From NCBI GenBank assembly GCA_017889705.1, contig JAGGAB010000007.1:165473-229472 (forward strand): a stretch of 64,000 nucleotides of DNA, in the 5' to 3' direction. Positions 46,071 to 53,889 of this stretch are shown here, piece by piece (position 1 is the first letter of the stretch; the number at the start of each line of letters is the position of its first letter). Below the pieces are notes generated by a model. That model had not been told where the DNA came from, ran no database searches, and saw nothing but the letters and a program-made list of their open reading frames with translations. A program made the position numbers and the translations under genes. The stretch is from Bacillota bacterium. GTDB lineage: Bacteria > Bacillota > Negativicutes > Sporomusales > Sporomusaceae.

Positions 46071-46485
46071 TTAGGATGTTGACTTGCCCATCTCAGGAAG
46101 ATGGGTTCTTTTGTTGTGGGATTATTCATATTACAAATAAGGTTGAAGGGAAAAAATATATTGTGCTTGTTATAAATATTAACTTTTACAATATATTTTT
46201 GTTAAGATTGTAATGCTAATTACTTTGTGAATTTAATAATTAGTCATACAAGAAGGAATATAATGAATAGTCGCAGAATATACACTTATCAGAAAACAAG
46301 AATATCGGGACAGAGATTAAAGAGATGTCCAATCATACGCCGTGGGTTCAAGCAACGCACTACATGGTGATGTGTTTGGGTATCTCTTTTATATTTTTTC
46401 TGAGGAAGGAGGTGTAAAGTAAATAGAATCCGTCTTTAAAAGATACTTGAAGTATTATTGTTAATAATTTAAAGGAGGTATATTT
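46071..46485. other. Intergenic region ahead of aquaporin copy 2
   Basis: Holds the arsR terminator (CCCATCT 46087 with AGATGGG 46099, then TTCTTTTG), a dyad CTAATTA (46216) / TAATTAG (46237), and a leader element at 46319-46399. No gene seen. Confidence 0.5.
46319..46399 (+). promoter_or_regulatory. Candidate structured leader/attenuator of aquaporin copy 2
   Basis: AAAGAGAT (46319-46326) pairs with ATCTCTTT (46382-46389), enclosing about 55 bases with further internal pairing (CCAA/TTGG), and is followed by TATATTTTTT. It ends about 85 bases before the gene. It looks like a leader terminator; I do not match it to a known riboswitch class. Confidence 0.4.
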
Positions 46486-47214
46486 ATGACGACTCCGTAT
46501 TTGGGCGAGTTTCTTGGTGTTGCAGTTTTAATCTTCTTTGGTAATGGTGTTGTAGCGAACTCTTTACTTAAATTGTCAAAGGCCGAAGGCGCTGGTTGGT
46601 TTAATATTATTACCGGCTGGATGGTGGGTGTTGGCATGGGCGTGTATGTTGCAATTGCCTGTGGCGCACCACAAGCCGATATTAACCCGGCAGTAACTTT
46701 TGCCAAACTACTTAACAGTGTGTATACCACTCCGGAAGCTATCATGATTATGCTTGCTCAGACTGCTGGTGGTTTTGTCGGTGGTTGCTTAACTTATTTG
46801 TTCTTCCGAGGCCACTGGGAGTTAACAGAAGATCAAGGTATCAAATTGGCTGTTTTTAGCACAGGACCGGCAGTTCGCAATTATGCTCAAAACTTACTGT
46901 GCGAAACTTTAGCGACAGTTATGTTGATATTTATCATCTTTGCTATGTTCTCCAAGCAAGTTGGCGGAATGGCTCCTGGATTTGGACCTTGGATGGTTGC
47001 AGTACTAGTCTGGGGCTTAGGTGCAAGCTTAGGCGGTACTACTGGATATGCTATGAATCCGGCTCGTGACTTGGGACCGAGAATTGCGCATGCTGTTTGC
47101 CCGATTCCTGGTAAAGGTTCCTCGGACTGGGCTTATTCCTGGGTTCCTGTTGTTGGTCCATTCATTGGTGGCGGTATAGCTTTCCTTATGGCTAAAAGTA
47201 TAGGCTTAATCTAA
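46486..47214 (+). CDS. Aquaglyceroporin, GlpF/AqpS-like (copy 2)
   Basis: 242 residues, a near copy of the channel at 44.7 kb, same length, same NPAVTFA and NPARDLGPR motifs. Differences cluster in the middle and at the C-terminus; the block from 46921 for about 130 bases has only two base changes against copy 1. GGAGG site ahead of the ATG. A hairpin GAAGGCTTGCAAG/CTTGCAGGTCTTC with T-rich end follows at 47237-47281. Confidence 0.9.
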   Translation: MTTPYLGEFLGVAVLIFFGNGVVANSLLKLSKAEGAGWFNIITGWMVGVGMGVYVAIACGAPQADINPAVTFAKLLNSVYTTPEAIMIMLAQTAGGFVGGCLTYLFFRGHWELTEDQGIKLAVFSTGPAVRNYAQNLLCETLATVMLIFIIFAMFSKQVGGMAPGFGPWMVAVLVWGLGASLGGTTGYAMNPARDLGPRIAHAVCPIPGKGSSDWAYSWVPVVGPFIGGGIAFLMAKSIGLI

Positions 47215-47236
47215 TAGTTAAATTGTAATATTTTGT

Positions 47237-47281
47237 GAAGGCTTGCAAGAAATTCTTAATCTTGCAGGTCTTCATTTTGTT
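47237..47281 (+). terminator. Terminator after aquaporin copy 2
   Basis: GAAGGCTTGCAAG (47237-47249) pairs with CTTGCAGGTCTTC (47261-47273) with one G-T, then ATTTTGTTT. Confidence 0.8.
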
Positions 47282-47334
47282 TAAGCAAATATCATACATT
47301 GTGATATAGTTAAATAAATAGGAGTCGTGTTCTA

Positions 47335-47878
47335 ATGTGTACAAAAAAAGTTTTTAAAAAACTCATATATTTAAGTATAGATGTTGAATATTTGACTATT
47401 CTTTCTGAAAAAAAAGAATAGTCAATATGATGTAAATATGTTAGTCAATCTTCTAGGACCCATTATTTCCCAAGAAAATAATTCGCATGCTTTGGGTTTA
47501 GTCTACCTATCTATAAAAAGGGATGGAGAAATAATTGAAGTACCATTATTTCAGTCCTTATATATTAACTTGATCGAGTCAACATTAAGTTTTTTATGGG
47601 CAGGTTATTTCGAGCGTTGGATTGAGTTTTTTGAAATTACCATTTTTCCGCAAGAAAAAAGTGCTTCTTCGCCCCCTAGATATCACCTATATTCAAATAA
47701 AGTCCGTTTGAAAAACGTAAATTTTGATAATAACCTTGAGCAAACCACATTAACTCTAGATTACGGCACATTGTGGTGCCCTGAATGCGGTGGGGTTTTA
47801 TCAGAAAAAGTATGGAGTTCTGATAAAACTTCTTTTTCACACACATGTTTTAATTGCGACTACAAATTAGTCAATTAA
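47335..47878 (+). pseudogene. Unknown zinc-ribbon protein, apparently split by a frameshift
   Basis: An ATG at 47335 with GGAG opens 28 codons (MCTKKVFKKLIYLSIDVEY...) that end just after a run of eight A (47408-47415). The frame entered by dropping one A continues to 47878. The open part from 47438 (146 residues) has no ribosome site of its own and ends in two CxxC pairs, CPECGG and CFNCDY, a zinc ribbon. Either a sequencing error, a real frameshift or slippage at the A run. Family not recognised. Confidence 0.55.
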
Positions 47879-47949
47879 GTAGTTTCACCAAGCGCTCTAT
47901 AAAAATGCAATTTTTTTATCGTAGACCCTTCCGGGTTATAATCTGTCTA

Positions 47950-48348
47950 TTAGATTAAATTGGATTTAATTCGATGGGTGAGGTCTTCCATTTTTGACTT
48001 TATCAAGTTTCGAATAATCCTAAATTCTTCATCACTTTTTCCTGATGGATCATCAAGTCCCCAATCTTCGCGATGTTTACAGGAAAGAACCGGGCAATTC
48101 ACATTGCACCCCATTGTCACGACAACATCAACGCTGGGTATATCCTGAAGTAGTTTAGGATTTTGTTGAAGTTCCATATCAATACCGATTTCTTTCATAA
48201 TGCGTACAGCGTCTTGATTAATTTGATCTCGCTTTTCAGTTCCTGCGGAATAACATTCAAATACCCCAAGGCCGATGACTTTGCCAAAAGCCTCTGCCAT
48301 TTGAGAACGACATGAATTATGGACACAAATAAACGCTACTTTCTTCAA
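47950..48348 (-). CDS. arsC: ArsC, thioredoxin-coupled arsenate reductase
   Basis: 132 residues of the low-molecular-weight phosphatase-like class. The P-loop is CVHNSCRSQMAEAF with the nucleophilic first Cys, and the resolving cysteines lie in TMGCNVNCPVLSC ahead of REDWGLDDPSG. It reduces arsenate to arsenite with thioredoxin. A TTG start at 48348 is preferred because GGAGG lies just upstream inside the longer reading frame. It is on the opposite strand from the rest of the unit. Confidence 0.92.
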   Translation of the reverse strand: MKKVAFICVHNSCRSQMAEAFGKVIGLGVFECYSAGTEKRDQINQDAVRIMKEIGIDMELQQNPKLLQDIPSVDVVVTMGCNVNCPVLSCKHREDWGLDDPSGKSDEEFRIIRNLIKSKMEDLTHRIKSNLI

Positions 48349-48441
48349 GTGTTTACCTCCTAGATAATGCATAATTTCTAATTTATTATAATTCCTCAGT
48401 ACCTATAAACTCTTCTGAGAACTTAAGTACATCTGAATAGT

Positions 48442-48470
48442 ATTATATAAAAGAGGTTACTATTAATCAA
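48442..48470 (-). promoter_or_regulatory. arsC promoter
   Basis: On the minus strand TTGATT (plus 48465-48470), a 17-base spacer and TATAAT (plus 48442-48447), about 95 bases ahead of the arsC start. Confidence 0.65.
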
Positions 48471-48559
48471 CGTTATTGAAACTAATATTACGAGAGACAG
48501 CCTAATAGCCAGGGGGGGATTATAGTTAGTCAGATTATTAAACAGGAATTATAAACAGG

Positions 48560-48586
48560 ACGCACGGCTGACCGCCGTGCGTTTTT
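48560..48586 (+). terminator. Orphan terminator hairpin
   Basis: ACGCACGGC (48560-48568) pairs with GCCGTGCGT (48574-48582), then TTTT. No plus-strand gene precedes it within 650 bases, so it may end a small RNA. Confidence 0.8.
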
Positions 48587-48721
48587 ACATTATGCTCTGT
48601 ATTTTCTGAGCAACTCATTAAAGAATATTATTTTAAAAATAGATTTGTCCTAAAGGCAGTACTTCTAAAATATTATTCAGTGGTACTTTAGTCAAATGTA
48701 AATTTCTACAAAAAAAAATAG

Positions 48722-48775
48722 TTGTAAATACAAACTGTTTCGTGTTACAATTTTAGTAATGAATTAAATTACTAA
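48722..48775 (+). promoter_or_regulatory. Promoter and dyad of the DGC-marR-arsM unit
   Basis: TTGTAA at 48722-48727, 18 bases, TACAAT at 48746-48751. Just after the -10 comes TTAGTAAT (48753-48760), seven bases, ATTACTAA (48768-48775), a perfect 8-7-8 dyad at the expected transcription start, a candidate site for the MarR protein of this unit. Confidence 0.6.
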
Positions 48776-48797
48776 TTAAATATTGAGGAGGAAGTAT

Positions 48798-49199
48798 ATG
48801 GGGGGCGGGGAAGAAAGCCGGTGTGATGCTCGGATTCTGTTTACTTGTTCTGGTTGCTGTGCGGAGGGGGAATTAAGCGATAAGATTGGTCGCCAACTTC
48901 GAAAGAAGGGCTATGCTAGATGCGGGTCTAGCTGCTTGGCTGGAATTTGTGCGGGATATCCTAAATTTATAAATGTGGCGAAAGAAGTAAGTGAAGTAGT
49001 TGCTATTGATGGTTGTGGAATGGCTTGTGCAGCGCGAACTCTTGAAAAGGCTGGGATTGCTCCTCGATCATATGTATTAACGGCGATGGGCTTGAACGAA
49101 TGCTGTGATCAGCAAGAATTTGTAGGTAATGTCTGTCAACATATAATGGGCAATATCGAAATAATTAACGTCAGAATTACTAAAGGTGAAGAGGGGTAA
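48798..49199 (+). CDS. DGC-domain cysteine protein, copy 2
   Basis: 133 residues, paralogue of the 38.0-kb gene: FTCSGCCAEGELS, GSSCLAGICAGY and DGCGMACAARTLEKAG (the DGC signature is kept but the following Pro-Val is changed). About twelve Cys in all. ATG at 48798 with GAGGAGG. It heads the unit DGC, marR, arsM-arsN2, five bases before the marR start. Confidence 0.85.
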   Translation: MGGGEESRCDARILFTCSGCCAEGELSDKIGRQLRKKGYARCGSSCLAGICAGYPKFINVAKEVSEVVAIDGCGMACAARTLEKAGIAPRSYVLTAMGLNECCDQQEFVGNVCQHIMGNIEIINVRITKGEEG

Positions 49200-49204
49200 T
49201 TTGA

Positions 49205-49711
49205 GTGATTGAAGTGAATACAGCTGGAATTTTTCGGGAAGTTGTTAGAATCTGTGTGCGGAAAACGGGTTTGCTGCACAAAGCGGATGCCTCGTGTTGT
49301 GGTATTACAGTTGCGCAGTGCCACACCCTGGTGGAGATTGGCAGATCCAACGGTTTGTCATTAAATGAATTATCAGAACTGCTTATTCTGGATAAAAGTA
49401 CAATGAGTCGGACGGTCGATAATTTGGTTAATACAGGGTTAGTCGAAAGAGAAGTGGATAAAACCGATCGGCGATATACGAAGATTACGTTAACTCCAAG
49501 AGGGGCCGAAATGGTGGAACTAATTAATAGCAATATGGAAAAATATTTCGAACGGGTATTGAATTCGATTCCTGAAGAAAAACGTGGGCAGGTAATGGAC
49601 GTTTTACCATATCTGCTTGCTGCAGTAGAAGATACCGATATGAGCCTTGATGAACGCCAAATCTGTTCAGGAACTATCCTAGATGAAAAAGGAGGGTGCA
49701 AGAATGAGTGA
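49205..49711 (+). CDS. MarR family regulator with Cys cluster (copy 3)
   Basis: 168 residues. The Cys segment reads [13 protein letters not shown], then the winged helix ([25 protein letters not shown], wing [12 protein letters not shown]). The C-terminus has two further Cys (QICSG and GGCKNE). GTG start with GAGGGG ahead. It overlaps the arsM-arsN2 start by eight bases. Probably represses its own unit and responds through its thiols (inference). Confidence 0.88.
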   Translation: MIEVNTAGIFREVVRICVRKTGLLHKADASCCGITVAQCHTLVEIGRSNGLSLNELSELLILDKSTMSRTVDNLVNTGLVEREVDKTDRRYTKITLTPRGAEMVELINSNMEKYFERVLNSIPEEKRGQVMDVLPYLLAAVEDTDMSLDERQICSGTILDEKGGCKNE

Positions 49712-50969
49712 CACAATTAGAGAGGTAGTAAGAAAAAAGTATGCCAAGGCTATCACCGGAAAGAAAGGATGTTGTGGTGGAAGTTCGTGCTGTGACACTA
49801 GTTTAAGCAAGGCCACGCAGAAGATTACCGGAAATCTATACTCGGAGAGTGAAGTTCAGGGATTACCTGAAGATATGATCGCTACCTCGTTCGGGTGTGG
49901 AAATCCGACCGCACTGGCAGATCTTTATTCGGGAGAGACAGTATTAGATTTAGGTAGTGGTGCCGGATTAGACGTTTTACTTTCGGCTAGGAGAGTTGGA
50001 CCGAACGGCAAGGCTTACGGTTTAGATATGACAGACGAAATGCTGGCAGAAGCAAGGCAAAATCAGAAAAAATCAGGCATTACAAATGTGGAATTTTTAA
50101 AAGGTCATATCGAAGATATTCCATTGCCGGATAACTCGATAGATGTTATTATCTCAAATTGTGTTATTAATCTGTCTGCAGATAAAGATAAAGTGCTAAA
50201 AGAATGTTTCCGGGTACTGAAGCCGGGTGGCAGGATAGCGGTCTCAGATATTGTACTAAAAAAGCCATTACCGCTTAATGTGCAGCAGGATTTGATTGCC
50301 TGGGCCGGGTGTATTGCCGGGGCGCTTAAAGATACTGAATACCAGGACAAATTAAAAGATGTTGGGTTCGAAAATATTGAAGTCCAGGTTACGCGAGTCT
50401 ACGATATTACAGACATTGGTATTGAAATGTTTTCGCACTTATCGGAAGTTGAACTAGCACAGGCAGAAGGGGCCGTGGTAAGCGCATTTATTAGAGCGCG
50501 CAAACCTAAAGTGATTGCAGTCAATGGTATTGACTATGAAATACGGCAGGCGACAGCCAACGACTTGACAAAAGTACAAGAGTTACTTACACGCGCAGGA
50601 CTCCCAACTGACGGGGTTGACGATAATATAAAGCATTTCCTGGTCGCGACAACAAAGAATAATAAGCTTTTAGCAGTTATTGGGATGGAACAGGCAGGGG
50701 CGCATGGACTTTTACGTTCGCTCATTTGTGATCCGAACTTTTCAAAACAGGGCATTGCTAATGAACTTGTTAAAGCTGCGATTGCGTCTGCAGCTAAGGA
50801 TGGTATAAAGAGACTGTATTTATTGACCCAAACGGCAGAAAGGTACATGAAGCGTTTTGGTTTTCAAACTATTGAACGGCAAGAGATACCGGGCGATTTG
50901 CTAAAACAGTCTAAGTTAAATACCGCATGTCCTACTTGTGGTACATGTATGAGCTTAGAGTTGGGCTAA
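49704..50969 (+). CDS. ArsM-ArsN2 fusion: arsenite methyltransferase plus GNAT acetyltransferase
   Basis: 421 residues. Residues 1-270 are ArsM: N-terminal Cys cluster [26 protein letters not shown], and the three arsenic-binding Cys in [19 protein letters not shown] and AGCIAGAL. Residues about 275-415 are a GNAT domain: [54 protein letters not shown] and [16 protein letters not shown], a pattern of the ArsN2 group. It ends in a Cys cluster CPTCGTCM. ArsN2 acetyltransferases are tied to arsenic resistance with an unsettled substrate. Start at ATG 49704 after AAAGGAGG. Confidence 0.92.
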   Translation: MSDTIREVVRKKYAKAITGKKGCCGGSSCCDTSLSKATQKITGNLYSESEVQGLPEDMIATSFGCGNPTALADLYSGETVLDLGSGAGLDVLLSARRVGPNGKAYGLDMTDEMLAEARQNQKKSGITNVEFLKGHIEDIPLPDNSIDVIISNCVINLSADKDKVLKECFRVLKPGGRIAVSDIVLKKPLPLNVQQDLIAWAGCIAGALKDTEYQDKLKDVGFENIEVQVTRVYDITDIGIEMFSHLSEVELAQAEGAVVSAFIRARKPKVIAVNGIDYEIRQATANDLTKVQELLTRAGLPTDGVDDNIKHFLVATTKNNKLLAVIGMEQAGAHGLLRSLICDPNFSKQGIANELVKAAIASAAKDGIKRLYLLTQTAERYMKRFGFQTIERQEIPGDLLKQSKLNTACPTCGTCMSLELG

Positions 50970-51007
50970 GATAAGCGATTGTTAGATCGATATGAGGAGT
51001 GAAATAA

Positions 51008-51586
51008 ATGAAACAAGTAATGGGACCCTCGGATACCTTTTTCCCAACCCCGGTTGTATTAGTTGGCAGCGGTGCAGGGGAAGCGACTAACATAATAACG
51101 GTGGCCTGGGTTGGTATGGTGTGCTCGGAACCACCGACAATTGCCATATCTATGACCAAGGGGAGAGAATCCACAAAGATTATTCGTAGTCACGGTGAAT
51201 TTACGGTCAATATTCCAAACGTCGGCTTGGTACGGGAGGTGGATTACTGTGGAATTGTGAGTGGGCGAAATAGCAACAAATTTAGGGATACAAACCTGAC
51301 ACCTGTTCCAGGTGTAAAAATAAACGCACCCATAATTCAGGAATGTCCATATAATCTTGAATGCAAGGTTATTCAAGAACAGGAACTGGGGGATTTTGTA
51401 ATCTTCTTTGGTGAGATTGTTGAAATTCATATTGATGACACTTGCATTGGCAATAACGGCAAAATTAATCTGGAAAAGGTAGAACCATTAGTTTATGCTG
51501 CCGGTCTGCGCGAGTACTGGAATCTTGGTTCGCAGGTAGGGCAGGCGTTTTACGAAGGTAAAAAGCTACTGGCAAAAGGAATGTAA
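51008..51586 (+). CDS. Flavin reductase-like FMN-binding protein
   Basis: 192 residues of the flavin reductase/DIM6 family (ITVAWVGMVCSEPPTIAISMTKGRESTKII and GEFTVNIPN are typical FMN-binding parts). It lies 38 bases after arsM-arsN2 with GAGGAG ahead. It could supply reduced flavin or act as a flavoredoxin-like carrier. A reductive step on organoarsenicals is inference from position. Confidence 0.85.
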   Translation: MKQVMGPSDTFFPTPVVLVGSGAGEATNIITVAWVGMVCSEPPTIAISMTKGRESTKIIRSHGEFTVNIPNVGLVREVDYCGIVSGRNSNKFRDTNLTPVPGVKINAPIIQECPYNLECKVIQEQELGDFVIFFGEIVEIHIDDTCIGNNGKINLEKVEPLVYAAGLREYWNLGSQVGQAFYEGKKLLAKGM

Positions 51587-51651
51587 TGTTTGCCTAGAAG
51601 TATTGGGTGTTAGGATGGATTTGCGTTTATAATTTTAAGGGGGAAAGCGTT

Positions 51652-52863
51652 GTGGTTAGTGAACTCAAGCTGGATACAGAAAGGCTGCTACAGGAAGCAA
51701 AAAAATCTATCCTATATACCGCCAATAGGCCTAACCTTGTTATGGAAAAAGGTCAAGGCGTGTACTTATGGGATACAGACGGCAATAAATATCTGGACTT
51801 TATAGGCGGCTGGGCAGTTACCTCTCTAGGTCATTGTCCAGAAGTTATAACCAGAGTTCTCGCACAACAAAGTGTAAAATTGATCAATGCCAGTCCGGCC
51901 TTCTATAATGTGCCGATGATTGAATTTGCCAAACTGCTTACCGACAATTCCTGTTTTGACAAGGTTTTCTTTGCAAGTACTGGTGCGGAAGCCAATGAGG
52001 GGGCAATAAAATTAGCACGAAAATACGGGGCAAAGTATCTTAACGGTGCATATGAAATTATTACGGCAATCGATAGTTTTCATGGACGCACACTTGCTAC
52101 CATGTCGGCTACTGGCAAACAAAAATGGGAAAACTTGTTTGAACCAAAAGTTCAGGGCTTCAAACATGTCCCACAAAATGATGTTACTGCAATGCAAAAT
52201 GCAGTAAGTGATAACACTTGTGCTATTATGTTGGAGCCGGTGCAAGGTGAAGGCGGAGTGTTTGAACTTGATAAAGCTTATATCCAGTCACTGCGTAAGT
52301 TGTGTAATGAGAACAACATTCTTTTGATAGTTGATGAAGTTCAAACGGGTATCGGACGGACAGGGAAACTTTTTGCCTATGAGCATTACGATGTTGAACC
52401 CGATGTTATGACTCTTGCAAAAGGGATCGGGGGAGGATATCCTTTAGCTGCATTATTATGCAAAGAGAAGTTCGATGTATTTGAAGCTGGCGACCAGGGA
52501 GGCACATACTCCGGTCAACCATTGGGCATGGCGGTCGGCATGGCGGTTGTAAATGAAATTATCGATAAGAATTTAATAGAAAATGCAGTAAAGCAAGGCG
52601 CATATATTTTACAACAATTGACTAGTATTGCCTCGCGTTTTCAGTTAACTAATATTCGAGGCAAAGGACTGTTGATTGCTTTTGATTTGCCGACAGAAAA
52701 AGGTGGAGAAGTGGTCAGTGAATGTCAAAAGAGAGGTCTATTGGTCAATTCACCACGTCCTGCTTACATACGTCTAATGCCGCCACTAACTGTTACTTCA
52801 CGGGAAATAGATGAGATGATTGCTAAACTTTCTGAAGTTTTGGCAGAAGTGGTGAGCGAATAA
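51652..52863 (+). CDS. Class III PLP aminotransferase (acetylornithine type)
   Basis: 403 residues: FIGGWAVTSLGHCPE, FFASTGAEANEGAIKLARKYG, DSFHGRT, VDEVQTGIGRTGKLFAYEHY and the PLP Lys in TLAKGIGGGYPLAAL. Closest in build to ArgD-like acetylornithine/succinyl-diamine aminotransferases, but there are no arginine genes nearby and it is followed by an SDR. GTG at 51652 after AAGGGGG is used. Substrate unknown; could act in a specialised metabolite pathway of the island. Confidence 0.85.
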   Translation: MVSELKLDTERLLQEAKKSILYTANRPNLVMEKGQGVYLWDTDGNKYLDFIGGWAVTSLGHCPEVITRVLAQQSVKLINASPAFYNVPMIEFAKLLTDNSCFDKVFFASTGAEANEGAIKLARKYGAKYLNGAYEIITAIDSFHGRTLATMSATGKQKWENLFEPKVQGFKHVPQNDVTAMQNAVSDNTCAIMLEPVQGEGGVFELDKAYIQSLRKLCNENNILLIVDEVQTGIGRTGKLFAYEHYDVEPDVMTLAKGIGGGYPLAALLCKEKFDVFEAGDQGGTYSGQPLGMAVGMAVVNEIIDKNLIENAVKQGAYILQQLTSIASRFQLTNIRGKGLLIAFDLPTEKGGEVVSECQKRGLLVNSPRPAYIRLMPPLTVTSREIDEMIAKLSEVLAEVVSE

Positions 52864-52891
52864 AAGAGATACTTGTATGGGGGCGAATTAT

Positions 52892-53650
52892 ATGGGCAGT
52901 ATATCGAAGCGTGTAGCTGTAATTACCGGAGCGGCTTCGGGAATCGGCAAAGCAATTGCTCTATTATTGGCTGACAATGGGTACTATGTTTTTCTATTTG
53001 ATAAGGACTCAGATAAGCTGCGTAAAGTATTCTATGAAGAGTTTTGCGTAGAAAACGCCAGTTATTATTATGGCGATGTTACTCTTAAACAAGATGTGGA
53101 AAAGGCTTTGGCACAATGTATTCAAAAAACGGGACGTATTGATGCCCTAATTTCTAATGTCGGCGTACTGAGAAAAGTCGAATTTCTAAATATGACAGAA
53201 CAACAATGGGATGACACAATTGATATAAATTTAAAGGGAGTCTTCCTATGGGGACAGGCAGTTGCAAAATGGATGGTAGAAAATAATGTAAAGGGTAGTA
53301 TTGTGAATATTGCCTGTATGAGGGCAAGGCTTGTAGGAAAAAGTATGGCTGCCTATGCTGCTGCAAAGGCGGGTGTCAATACGCTGACAAAAGCAATGGC
53401 AGTTGAACTGGCCTCTCACAATATAACGGTAAACGCAGTTGAGCCTGGACGGACTCAGACTGATCTGTTAAAAAGTCATATAATGGATAAAAGTGGCGAA
53501 GAACTCCGGCAAAAATTAATTCCACTTGGAAGATTTGCAATGCCAGAGGAAGTAGCTCAAACTGTACTTTTCCTAATTTCTGATAGAGCGAGATATATTA
53601 CTGGAGCTTGTATTCCGGTAGATGGTGGCTACACTGTTGAAAAAGATTAA
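52892..53650 (+). CDS. Short-chain dehydrogenase/reductase with Cys at the catalytic Ser position
   Basis: 252 residues with VITGAASGIGKAIALLLADN (nucleotide loop), NVGVL (NAG-like), the YAAAKAG catalytic Tyr/Lys, and GRTQTDLL. The usual catalytic Ser, 13 residues ahead of the Tyr, lies in NIACMRARLVGKS and is a Cys by spacing. The C-terminal YITGACIPVDGGYT is typical of FabG-like SDRs. It follows the aminotransferase by 28 bases; a terminator ends the unit. Confidence 0.88.
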   Translation: MGSISKRVAVITGAASGIGKAIALLLADNGYYVFLFDKDSDKLRKVFYEEFCVENASYYYGDVTLKQDVEKALAQCIQKTGRIDALISNVGVLRKVEFLNMTEQQWDDTIDINLKGVFLWGQAVAKWMVENNVKGSIVNIACMRARLVGKSMAAYAAAKAGVNTLTKAMAVELASHNITVNAVEPGRTQTDLLKSHIMDKSGEELRQKLIPLGRFAMPEEVAQTVLFLISDRARYITGACIPVDGGYTVEKD

Positions 53651-53701
53651 ATTCATTTGGACATTAGAATAAAAAACATAATCCAAATCCAACGGAACTA
53701 G

Positions 53702-53744
53702 GAAAGAATCGTAAGATAGGAACTCTACGGTTCTTTCTTATTTT
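53702..53744 (+). terminator. Terminator after the SDR gene
   Basis: GAAAGAATCGTA (53702-53713) pairs with TACGGTTCTTTC (53726-53737, one G-T), followed by TTATTTTA. Confidence 0.75.
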
Positions 53745-53784
53745 AGCCAACAATCTTGCAGGAATTATTTGTTATGAAAGCGAA

Positions 53785-53827
53785 TCCGTCATCAATATTT
53801 TGCTATAAAGTTAAGACGGCTTTTTTT
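53785..53827 (+). terminator. Second terminator-like element before the sigma gene
   Basis: CCGTC (53785-53789) pairs with GACGG (53815-53819) around a long loop, followed by C and seven T. Weak stem. Confidence 0.4.
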
Positions 53828-53889
53828 GTGTGTTAATCTTTGAATCCAAATGCAACTATTTTCCGTCTATATTTGTAAAGGAGGGGAGT

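Larger units (their letters stand above)
48349..48797. other. Divergent region between arsC and the second DGC gene
   Basis: No gene seen. It holds the arsC promoter, a lone terminator hairpin on the plus strand with no gene before it, and the promoter and dyad of the DGC gene. Confidence 0.6.

Noticed and set aside
46319..46399. Known riboswitch
   Set aside because: I compared the leader by eye with c-di-GMP, fluoride, ykkC-like and yybP-ykoY consensus features and saw no match; kept only as an unclassified leader.
49704..53650. Arsinothricin biosynthesis
   Set aside because: ArsM is present but no ArsL-type radical SAM enzyme is adjacent, and the GNAT domain looks like ArsN2, not the ArsN1 resistance type.
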